Part shown: positions 24,103-35,150 of the stretch, one piece after another
Numbering within the stretch: position 1 is the stretch's first letter
How the letters are laid out: each line of letters starts with the position of its first letter
Origin: Davidsoniella eucalypti
Taxonomy: Eukaryota > Ascomycota > Sordariomycetes > Microascales > Ceratocystidaceae
NCBI GenBank assembly: GCA_004009845.1
Contig: RMBW01000115.1
Coordinates: 1-64,000, forward strand
Direction: 5' to 3'
DNA length: 64,000 bases
Notes under the pieces: generated by a model
Database searches by the model: none
Seen by the model: only the letters and a program-made list of their open reading frames with translations
What the model was told of the DNA's origin: nothing
Made by a program: the position numbers and the translations under genes

Positions 24103-24162
24103 TCTTCCCCTCTCTCTTTCTCTTTCTCTTTCCTCTTCTCTTTCTCTTTCCCCTTCTCTTTC
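24103..24162 (+). repeat. 60-nt uninterrupted polypyrimidine tract
   Basis: Every base from 24103 to 24162 is C or T, built largely of CTTTCT-type units. Such tracts can adopt triplex (H-DNA) structure. The purine-rich complement creates a spurious Arg/Lys-rich open frame on the minus strand. Confidence 0.85.
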
Positions 24163-27100
24163 GCCTGTGGTCCCCATCCTTATTGCGTACTACAATTATA
24201 TGCACCTTCACATTGGTATGTGGTGTACGAGTTCCATGTATCTGCATATTTGGATTTGTTATAGCTTTGTGTGAGCCTCGTAGCAAGGGGATATAATATG
24301 TATCTCAACTATAGTGAGAAAAACGTGACCTTGTTAGCCATTGTTGCCACTCAACAATTTCATATATACAGATATAAAGATAATTTCAGGAACCCGCCAA
24401 GTTAGATAATGAGGAGGGAAGGCATCGTCAAGCCACAAAAAAAATTAAGAAATCGGAAGCTGATTCCGACCTTACGGCCCATGTCTCGTGCTTGTATTAT
24501 ATGATGTTTTTTCGACTTTCGACTTTTCTTGTATCCTATGTGTGTTTTTTTTTTTCTCTTTTGCAAACTGATACTCCGAAGGACGCCTAGTCAGAAACTA
24601 TCTGTAGGGATAAGACTAGTCAATATTGAGATAAGTCTCCAAGACATAAGACAATGACTACCAAGCACCGAAAAGACGTACTTGCCATGCCGTTACGATA
24701 TTTCATCGTCATCATATGACAGCATATAGCAAGTGTTGCTAGTCTAAATAGATTTGTCGATCAAGTTTTCCGAGGAATTATATTATACTAAATTATAGTC
24801 AGCTGACGATGTAGCGGTGTACATAGCTCTGCATCAGGTCCAATTGCAAGCTTTGATTTCAGCTCTATTCAAGTCTATATTTAGGCAGGTAATTAACAAT
24901 GGCAATATTAGAATGTTATCTATCATTAGCTGATAGAGGAATATTTGGAAAACAAAAAAAAGAAAACATCATGGCCAGCATGTATGATTTAATGGTCAGG
25001 TCCTTAGGTATTCAGCTCGAAAATTGAAGATTTCAAACCTTCCTGACAATATCGTCTGTCGGTGGGCTATCCTCGGTGGACATTTGTAAGACTGACGGCA
25101 GATAGATTGTGTAGTTTTCTAGGGATACTAATTTATCTATATTCATCTTGTTTCCTTTCGTATTCTTCTTTAGTCAGTCTTTCTTCTCGATTCTCGGAGA
25201 AGTGTAGAGCTAACAGATAACGGTGGCTTGTTTTGCTATTGAGGGTTCACTAATTTAGATATGTCCCTTTTCGAATTTTTGTCACAAGAACAGCTGTCTA
25301 AAAGAGACAAAGATGTTGTGAAAATAAATGAAAAAAGCGGCTAGTTTCAGTCGAGCACCCATGAAACAGAAGTCTAACGCTATAGCGAATACTGCCAGTC
25401 AGCAGCTGGGAAATATAAAGTGACATGCAGCGAGGAGAAGGGAGGAAAATACAAATACAAATCATGGTAATGCTTGCACTACTCACGCTTCCGCAGGAAA
25501 TTCAAATCATCATGAATACAAGAGCAAACGCCAGACCATAGGAATAACAGAAAAAAGCAATATTTACTGCGAGGAAAGCAAGGCTGCTTGATAGCTCACT
25601 CGAAAACGGCGCGGCTGGAGAAGGAATGGAAATACGCCAAGCCATCAAAAGCCATCGATCAACGCCACTGGTTTCAAAACAATGCGGGTGTAAACTCAAA
25701 TGCAGAAAAAAAAGCCCTTGGCATAATACAGTAAGCAGACAGCAGTTAACCCGAGAAGAAAATGGCTTGCGACTAATTTTGGGGCGGCTAATTTATATCG
25801 AACTCTTGAGCTAAGTTTCATGTGTTTGGTAGGGTTACGGTATACTAAAAAGCAGTTATTAGGGTTATCTCATTACTGTAGTACAATTGTACAACCATGC
25901 CTTTTTGCTCTACCAAACACGAATATCTGTCTTTAGTTTTATGGTATCTTCCCTTCTCGATTTAATGCGTGCATATTTGCATCGCGATATCTCCTCTAAC
26001 GGTGATTTCTGATATTTTCCTTTACGTTCATATCCACACACTATTTGAACCGAATCTAATGTCGCTTTGTGCTGTATTTACTTTCATCTTTTCATATATA
26101 TATATATATCTAGTCAATACTTATCGCTTGTCTTATCTGGGAGGCCGCCAGTTGACTTAGCCAACCCAAGAACCTGATTTTCATTCTAGATCTAAGCCCT
26201 ATAGTATAAGCAAGCAATGATGAAACTTCTCGCTTTTTACATAAACAAGGACGATGAATAGATATCAGTAATACCGAGGTCTTAGAATCGTGTAAGTTGA
26301 GTTGAAAACAGGCTCGTATACCATATGAATTTCACGATAATATCACTGCGAGGCTATATTCAAATACACTGCATCAGTATAATAAGTAGAATGCGAAATT
26401 GTGCCTACTACTATTTATAATTATGTATACATTCGAAATAAATGACGTATCTAGCAAAGTAAACCGCCGACAAGGATAGAGACGTGACAAGATACAATAC
26501 CTCAGACCCTGACTCTGAGTTTATCTTGTTCAAGTAGTTTCTGTTAAACGCTGCGATAGTCTGATATCTGTTCCATATATTCGTCTTCCTTTTCCATGTT
26601 TCGCATGACGACTCTTTGAACCTTGCTTTTATCCGCTCCCCTCGATAGACACTATAGACTTGATTCTAGATACAGAAAGATGGAGAAAAAAAACCAGTAG
26701 AAACAGAAACTGTGTCCACCTCATCGCAGGGAGAGAACAAGCTCAGCTCAACTAGGGGACATCTAACATGTATCTGATTATGCGCCTGGAATATCTGAGT
26801 CGGAGTCTGAGTACTATGCATTATCTTGCATGCAAACCACAGCAACTACTGCAAGTATTCCTACTTCTGATATACGACAATAATTGCAGCAATGGTGCTG
26901 AATGCTTGATGCTAGTACTATTGCTGTTACGGTGAGGAGGTTCTTGTTTTGTAGGACCAACCCTTGTCAAGCAGTCACTTGGTCACCAACTCGGATGATA
27001 TCGTGCTTTCTGAGTACAATAGCTTTATCATTATCACTGAATATCAACTAAGTCTAACTAACCACTAACAAAGAACTCCCACTTGTTGCCTGGGGAGAGA

Positions 27101-27333
27101 GAAATGCCAAATTGCCCGCCTAATTATTGCTCGGACTTTGATCACAATCGCTCGCGTGATCATTGTACCGAGGATTCAACGACCTGCCATCAATATTCTT
27201 CATTATATCCTTACTTTGCTTGATGTTGCCTTCCGTGCCACCATTCCTCCCCTCTATTTCTTTTTCATATCTCGCTTGAAGATATCTCTCGGAGCTTGAA
27301 ATTCTGGTCCGTAGCCGACTGATACCACTGCCA

Positions 27334-28870
27334 CTACCACTCACCCAGAAGTTCCTCTTTCTTACCCACTGCCACTCCGCTCTCACATACTGCGCCTCTC
27401 TCTTCCTCCCCAATCTCCGAATCTGGCGTCGGCGGGCGCAATTCGGGCGCCAGTCGGGGCGTCAGAAGATAGTCTGCAGGAATCAGCTTGCCCTTGGCCG
27501 TGGGGCTCAGAGTCAGTCCGAATCCAGGTCTATCTAGATCCTTGGTAGTCAAGAACCCGTTGACTGGAATTGGCTCATCGATGAATAGATCACCGAACAC
27601 AGGAAGAACACTCTTGCCATCTGCCGAGTTGGCGAGATACTCTTGGAATGGCGTGTTGGGCTGTGACATGACAAAATGGTAGCTGTACGGTCCGCTGGCA
27701 TGCGGAACTACGGGGATATCATATGCTGCGGCCATAGCAGAAACCTTGAGGAGCTCTGTCATGCCACCGAGCCACATGACGTCGGGCTGGATGATATCGA
27801 TGTTGCGGCCCTCAATAAGCTTGCGGAACCCATAGCGTGAGTATTCATGCTCACCCGTTGTAAACTTGACCGCCGGATGAGCCCGCTTGATCTGAGCGAA
27901 GCCATCGGTGTCGTCAGGTGACAGGCACTCTTCCCACCAGTTGATGTTGAGCTCCTCGCAAGCCTTGGCTAGCTCGATCGTGTATGACACGTTCAGGCTC
28001 ATGTAGCAGTCAACCATGATGGGAAAGTTGGGACCCACGGCCTCACGGTGACGACGCAGGAACTCGATATTCTTGCGGAGACCTGCATGGCCTTCTTCTG
28101 GACAGTGCGGCAACGGCACCTTGGCTCCCCAGAAGCCCATGGCTTTGGCTGCAGCAGGGTCCGGGCCAGTACAGTAGAAATCAAGGCGTTCCTTGGTAGC
28201 ACCACCAATCATGCGGTATACAGGCTCACCACGAATCTTTCCCAGAAGATCCCAGAGAGCTAGATCGATAACGGATATCACGGCGACCGTAAGACCTTTA
28301 CGACCATAGAACATGGACGAGCGATACATTTGTTCAAATAGTAGGTTGGTGTTACGGGGATCAGAACCAACTAAGAACCGCTCAAAGTGCTGGTGAACTA
28401 GCCAGCAAGCAGGTGGGCCTGAATGATAAGAATATGTGTTAGATGATGGACAAGAGGACTGGAGGCTCGTGGAAGGTTGTGCTGCTCTTACCTCCAAAGC
28501 CTGTGGCAAAGCCGATGGTGCCATCAGTCGCCTCGAGCTCAATGAAGAAAGATCCCAAGACGTTGATGCCCCAGCTGGTACGCGACTTGCGGTATTTCTC
28601 CCAGCGTGACGATGGTGTTGAGATAGGACTGTCAACAAGCCTACAAATGATATTAGTCAAAGAGGAAGATCTGGATGAAACAGAGATATACTTACCAGTG
28701 ACCGCCCTTGACATTATGATAGTCACCACCTACGAGTTGTTGTTAGTTTTTGCTCTACTATCTCGGGAACATGTGCTTTACTCACCAGTGCCGATACTGT
28801 CGATAACATATGATCGTACAGCCTTTATAAGAGGGAACTCCCGGACAGGCGGGGACGTAGTAGTAGACAT
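27334..28870 (-). CDS. lraC: L-rhamnonate dehydratase (enolase superfamily)
   Basis: Four exons on the minus strand (28870-28786, 28729-28696, 28640-28492, 28418-27334) encode 450 residues. The sequence follows characterised fungal L-rhamnonate dehydratase throughout: Gly-Asp-Tyr-His (30-33), Lys-Gly-Gly-His-Trp-Leu-Val-Asp-Ser-Pro (36-45), Met-Tyr-Arg-Ser-Ser-Met-Phe-Tyr-Gly-Arg-Lys-Gly (120-131). Enolase-superfamily metal ligands are Asp226, Glu252 and Glu279. The His329-Asp302 pair is the expected catalytic acid/base. The enzyme removes water from L-rhamnonate to give 2-keto-3-deoxy-L-rhamnonate (step 3 of the pathway). Exon 2 is only 34 nt, and the conserved motif across both of its junctions confirms the splicing. 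After the usual end near residue 391 there is an extra tail of about 60 residues, Pro-rich and acidic. Confidence 0.92.
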
Positions 28871-29073
28871 GTTGGTAGTAGTTGTCGAGTATCAACAGAT
28901 AGTAGGAGATTAAGATATTGGCTAGTTGTAACTAAGAAAAGAGTCGTGACTATGCTCTCCAACAGAGGTAAGATAAGGTGAAAGACAGCCGTCTAGAGAA
29001 ACGATGATATGTATGAAACAGGTTTCTATAAGTCGAGCATACCTTTCCAGGAGAAGTAGGGAATTGGTAAGTC

Positions 29074-29083
29074 TTTTATAAAA
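29074..29083 (-). promoter_or_regulatory. TATA-like element upstream of lraC
   Basis: The palindromic TTTTATAAAA reads TATAAAA toward lraC and lies about 205 bp before its start codon. This spacing is similar to the TATA-to-ATG distance of lraA. Confidence 0.4.
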
Positions 29084-31401
29084 GAATTGGTAATAGGCGA
29101 CATGTCACCGCTCACGGCTAAGCTAGTTGCTTTCAGGAGAAGAAGGCTAATGTTGACCATCGGTGCTTTGCTAACCCCACGTGACGTAAAAAGATAGTAA
29201 TGCTAATATCCCTTTCATACCGGTGCTACTTTGGCCACGCACAAGTGACAGTGACAGGTTGTCAACCGCTTTCTTTTTTTGGGTTCTGGATGGCACATGA
29301 ACAGACGAGAATAGTAATTAGTTGGCTCGGCAATAGCACCTGTGGTACAGCAGTTCGTATAGTATGGATGAATATATACACTAGGTCTAGACAATGACTA
29401 GGATCATGGGCTGTTTTTTTTACGCCCCTCCCCTTTCCTTTTCGATCTGGGGTGGGAGCGACATATCTTTGGCCCGCATTCTGCTCTAAGAAGCCATCGG
29501 TATGCTTTGGCCCGATAGATACGACGACTCGGCTCTCGTGAGAGCCTCGATGACGCCTAAGTCCACCCCCTCCCCCTTCCTCCGTAAACAATGGACATAG
29601 GATCGGTGGTTAAGTACTGATGGTAGCACTAGTCAACGACATAAGCAGAACAGTTGTTGTGCTATGTATGAGCAAGAGAATATGGGAATGTGTATGTGGA
29701 TATAAGTATGCTTGAAGATAGACGCCCGGGTCCGACGGAGGGAAACATCTACAAGAAAGAAATGATATGGTTGGATCAGGCCACGGTGAGGCGCAAATAG
29801 TCATTATAATGATGAATGGTGGGTGATAGGAAGCTAGGGCAAGTATTGCTAGTGCTAATATTAGAGATTAACTACAGATACTATTGGTGTAAAGCAAAAA
29901 GATCTGCTACGGCTGATGTTAAAAAGACACCAAGCTGATATTCTAATATGACCGGGATGTGGATAGAAAAAGCCTATCACGCCTATTCAAGGTAACTTTT
30001 CACGAATGAAAGGAAAACCGTGGAAAGAGGCAAATTGACAATCGATGGTAGGACGGCAAAGAAGGAATATGAGCAGCCTACGCTAGTGCACTTCGCTCAC
30101 GTAGACGGACAAATACAGGTCCGACAGTGGCCGGGTAGCTTGAGGCATTGACCACTTGGCAATGCTCGGTATAGTTGTTGTAGATAGTGTAGTAAGAAAA
30201 GTACAACTATAGATGTATAGGCTAGCCAGAGCACAACGGATCTCGTAATAGCCGGTTACTGTGTGTACATATGTGTGTGATATGAGATATCAGAAAATGA
30301 TAAGTCAACCAATAGCCCGAGAGTCGCCGGTGTAAATGGGAACGAGCGTAACGGAAGGCTACTACATGAAGAGGAGCAGAGGAAACAGGAATAGAATGAA
30401 GCGATAGTGTGTAAACAGTAGAGCAATGGAGAGATAAAACTAACTTGACGACTTTTGTGATTGTGGTGGCTGGCGTCCCACGTTCTATATCCCTCGAGCG
30501 AGATAAAAGGTCAGCAAATTACACATGTGTAGTTGTATGCTAGTTTTTTTTTAAAGAAGAAGAATAATGATAGAGAACAAAAGTGCCTCTGCCACCTTTA
30601 AAAGTTTTCAGCTTGTTCTGGGACTGAGAACCAGCATTAGCATGAGCCAAAGGGGGAAAATCAGACGTCGGCAGAACCCTAGAACGGATTCAAAGCTAAG
30701 GCAGGCCTGGGGCAAATCAAAGGTCGTTAGCAAGGTGGCCGGTTAGGATCATGTGTAAGTTGTGAACATCGACGTGCCCGGGGCGTCCTGATGTGGAAAT
30801 GACTATAGGCGACGTGGCAAACGGGGCTGGGTGCTTCTTGGCCGCCATATCGTATCCTTAGTACTGATGGTTTCTTAGTCGTTTTATGTCTCTGGAGATA
30901 TTACTAGAACCAGTAGTATCTTTGCCTATACTACTTGTATGGGCAAAGAGCTTGTCGTTGTATCACGGGCGTTTTGCTGCTCTGGTGCTGATAGTTGTCA
31001 CGGTCATGTCAGATGTCTGTTTGTGTTTGCCACTAGACAATGTATTACATGCAGCGCCTTCATAATACTACTGGTTTGCCAGACAAGAATCATGTCAACA
31101 GGAAGGGACATCCTGTTTGGTTAGACTCTCTGAGACAGAGACAGTACTGCCGAGAACAGGCAAAGGCCTAGATGGTGACGGTCCACTGATTAGCTGCAAT
31201 GATAACAACATACGTGTATTTGGCGTTTGTAAGCCAGGCAGAAAGGAAAACGCCCGCTGTTGATATTTTTGGTTGTGCCCAAAAAATATATGTGTGCCCT
31301 TTGGTTGGTTAGAAATAGACACGTCCATAGTTGTACATATATGTACGTGCGGCTAGTGGTTTCGGTTTCTTTCACCCGCCTGTTTTGTGTATATGAGATG
31401 T

Positions 31402-31442
31402 GTATATATGTACATTGTATATATGTACATTGTACATATATC
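31402..31442. repeat. TA-rich tandem plus inverted repeat
   Basis: Two exact 15-bp copies (31402-31416 and 31417-31431) are followed by a partial reverse-complement copy of the same unit. The result is a hairpin-capable TA-rich cluster. Confidence 0.75.
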
Positions 31443-34400
31443 GTACATAGTAATCAGTTGCTGATAACTGTGTGCATAGGAGTCTCACCTATATATGCCG
31501 TTGCTTCACAACACGAGTTCGCCATGGTAAGTCTTTCGCTGCTTCATGACGAGATTAGTTGTACGTACATTATATGGCTTCCGCTCGGATACGTCGCCGG
31601 CTTAGGAATGGCTTAGCAATAATGCGCCATGCATATTTAGTCGTATATGCCTGCTATTGGGGGTTAGCTATATAAAGACATACAGATAGATGCCGTATGC
31701 TTATTTGGTTGTGAGGAATACAGACTGCCACAAACATCCATTGCTACAACCACTACGGACATAACAAATGCTATCAGTCAGTCGTTTTCTGCACTCTGGG
31801 TAGCACCAAGGTTAATGGTACTTCGAAGCCGTAAGAAGCGGTAGTGAAGGTGGTAAGTAGCATGGCTTGAGAATGAAGAGTCTAGGTGACAGAAACAAAA
31901 TATGATAGAACGAGTGGCTGTAAATCACCTACAACGGTGCGCCTCGCTTGTGACTTTTTGTCTTTGCCTCATCCTTTGTTAAGACGTAGGAATCGGACCA
32001 CTTCCAGGCTGTATTTACTACTAATACATGCTATTGTATTGTAGTAGGATAATATGAAATTGTGGTTTTGTGAAAATGGATACGGCACCGTCGATGCCTC
32101 GCTCCAAGACAAAGTACATGAGGTAGATGATGTCTTTCATTTCGATTAGACGGAAAGAAAAGGAAATAAGGAACTTCCATACGTTGTGTCGTCGTAGTCC
32201 CCTCCCAAGTTCCCTTAAGATGATTGCCATTCCATTATAAATGGTAGGCAACGAAAATTGACAGACAGGCAGGTTTTACTGTCAAATACACTACCAATCT
32301 AGTATGGTGCTATTACTTGAATGAAAGAAAAGAATAGGTTTATTCTGTTAGAACGGCCTTTGTGTTGCTTCTATGGCTGGGCCTAGACCCTAGCGTCGAG
32401 AAGTAATCTGCACCACCGGATGTGACGGTGACGTTGGCTGTTGATTGGCAGCTAGACCTCAAGAGGAGAGGGGCGGCTGCAAATAGTTGTATAGTGCATA
32501 TTCTAGCATAATTCTCGCCGACCAACCGATTTCAGCTGAATCCGTGCAGAATTAAACCAAATAATGAGCAACCGTTGTTGTTGTGATCATTCTTTTCCTT
32601 GTCCAAGGTAGCAAAGCTACGATAACGCAGGCTAACGGAGATCATTCCGGTAAAGTGCCTCCAGGATGTTACTCGAGCAAGTAGATGAGGGGAAGTTATT
32701 ACTACAAATGGGTAAAAAGAATTAGCCGTGATAGAAGATCACAAGTGCGTCAGCATTGAGATATCGATGAGAACTCTGTTAGCTCCAAGCGCCATATATG
32801 GATGGAAGAAGAACCAGTCTGTCCTTGCATGTTCCTCCATCCATGGGGCGAGGAATACAGATACATTAGAACAATACACTGATCCCTGTGAATACCCTTG
32901 TCTATTGATGTCCTAGGTTGGAGCCATCTCTGGAAAACAAAGTACAAAGGTATGTTCGCTTTTGGGCAAAGGAAAGGAACCAAGGACCAGGTTTGATAAA
33001 AATCCATTCCAGGAGCCGGAGTAGATACATAGCATTGTACCATATACCGACTACGGCAATATGGAATATTGTGTTGGATGAGCTTTGGCTCAGGGAGCAT
33101 GCCGTGCTGCAGAGAAAACCACGACACTAAATCGTCCATTGAATACATGTACCTAAATCGACATGCCAGCGAGAGTTTTGAATGACGCTCGGAATGCCGT
33201 CGTCAGCTAATTTTCAAGGCTCGAGATTGGGCAGTGAACGAAGTCGATGGATGCAGGCGGGAAATCGAGGAATCATGAAAATCAAGGGCGGCCAACCAGC
33301 TCGTAAAAGCGGGGAACAAAAACAAGGCACGTGAAGCATTGTAATATGATAGAAATGGGTGGAAAGTGACGATATGCAAAATGAAATATAGTTGTGAGCT
33401 ATCAGGTCCGACGACCCGTTCACAAAGCAGCGTCACGAGACTTGGAATATTTTTTCGTGAATATGTTTTTGTGGGCGGAAAGAAGGAATACTTTTGTTCT
33501 TTCCTGTTTGGTTTGTTTTGCATCGTCTTTGTGCGCAGAGAAACAGAACTGGCAAGAACAGAACCAGAAAGAACACCAGACCACATAATCTCCGTATCTG
33601 GTAATCACTACAATGCGTTGGAAAGTCTTCGTTGGGGAAGGACGAGCCCGAAGAGTAACTGCAGAAACAAGCCTTGGCGGATCTATTAATATATGAGAGA
33701 AGACAACCTCACTTGTATTAAAAATATATATGTGACCGGACCAAGTCGGACCTTCTACAAAGCCCTGACCTGCTTAAGACATACATAGATACGTGGTTAT
33801 TACGCCTCTCGAACCATAACTTCTAGCTCCGAATTTGTCTTAGGAATGGTACTGGCTGTTCTATATCCAACGCCAGTATAGTAAAGATGTACATATATCT
33901 GTACTTTTATATACTTAGTATGTATTACGGACTGTCTGTGGCTATAACTAGGTAACGGATAGCCTATTACGAAGAGCCAACGCACTAAAACACCCACACC
34001 ATCTTTTCGGATACTCAAAGCCCAGCTGCAAACACATCATGCACATGTACGACTACATATGTTATATGGCGCTCTGTAGGTGGATATATGGCTCATGTAC
34101 CCATCCGGGCATTGGACGCCATACGCAAGGGATATGCACAGTTTTATGTGAGGGGTCTTGCGGTAGTCCCTTCTTTTTCCCGTGGGCACTAGGAATATAC
34201 ATATCTGCACAAATACATGAAAATAGGAATATTTGTAGTTACTGTAGAGCATAATAGGGGTAAAAGAATCAAGAAAACAAACAGGATTTCGAGACACGGC
34301 GGCCATGGCTCTGCGTCCTGTGTATCTATGCCAGCAGCGTTTTGTGAATGCTCACCTTGTACAGGGACTGCTTCATGAGGCGATACTTTTTGCCTAGAGT

Positions 34401-35123
34401 AGGGAAGACAGAGTCAGATGAGAAGGGCCTTTACTAGTGGATAAAGATGCTGTCTGGTTGGTATAGGGCAGTCATGATGACTTCTTACAACTTTACAGCC
34501 AAGTAAAACAGATGGAAAAAATACAGTCTCCAAGGCCATATTATCAGCTGATTCAGCTATCACATCAACTAAACTAGCAGGCATCAAAGTACCCTACATA
34601 TATGTATTATAACTAATAGTGTCTAGCTCTATTGAATCGAGCATTGTATCTTTGTCGGAAACATACTGCTATGCATGTTAGTACAACTACTCATCCCATT
34701 TTCACCGTAAGCTGGGCGGCCACTACCAAAATTACCTTCACTATCACATCACAGTAGCACCCACCGTTTTGGTATCTGCACGCCAAACTCGATAATCATA
34801 ATAAGACAGACAGACCAACAGGTACAATAAGAAGAGGCTGGGACATCTATCGTCTCTACCTTGATCCGAAAACCTGCTTGGCGGCCCTAAATCGATACGT
34901 AGAGCGACAATTTCTTTCATCTTCAATATATGGTAATAGAAATTCCTAAAATGGCAGCGGTCGTCGAAGGCAAGTCTCAATACGGGACAAGTACATATAT
35001 CTAGATATCTAGAGCCAAAAACAAATAAGAATAAGCGCTGGATATGATCCATGATGCAGGTAGCAAGGGAAAATTGCATATGTCAATAGACAGGCAATAT
35101 CCATGTGTCTGTATGTATACATA

Positions 35124-35150
35124 CAGTACAGTACCTACTGTACTGTACTG
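35124..35150. repeat. Perfect 11-bp inverted repeat with 5-nt loop
   Basis: Arms CAGTACAGTAC (35124-35134) and GTACTGTACTG (35140-35150) are perfect reverse complements around the loop CTACT. A second palindrome, GTATGTATACATAC, ends immediately upstream. There is no adjacent T run to suggest a Pol III terminator. Confidence 0.85.

Larger units (their letters stand above)
20642..27333. other. Gene-poor spacer between the two rhamnose genes
   Basis: About 6.7 kb are mostly AT-rich, with poly-G, G-rich and polypyrimidine tracts. The only part with a different texture is 22.96-23.88 kb (reported separately), where base composition is more balanced. No lactonase or aldolase of the rhamnose pathway could be recognised. 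Confidence 0.5.

Noticed and set aside
23375..24286. A 303-codon open frame on the minus strand with an Arg/Lys-rich N-terminal part
   Set aside because: Its basic region is only the complement of the polypyrimidine tract at 24103-24162. The rest runs through several low-complexity segments, and no domain or consistent gene model emerges. Only the 22.96-23.88 kb part is kept as a weak candidate.
32750..33148. A 132-codon open frame on the minus strand in the gene-poor region
   Set aside because: No family motif, signal peptide or domain is visible, and its length is within chance expectation for 10 kb of sequence.
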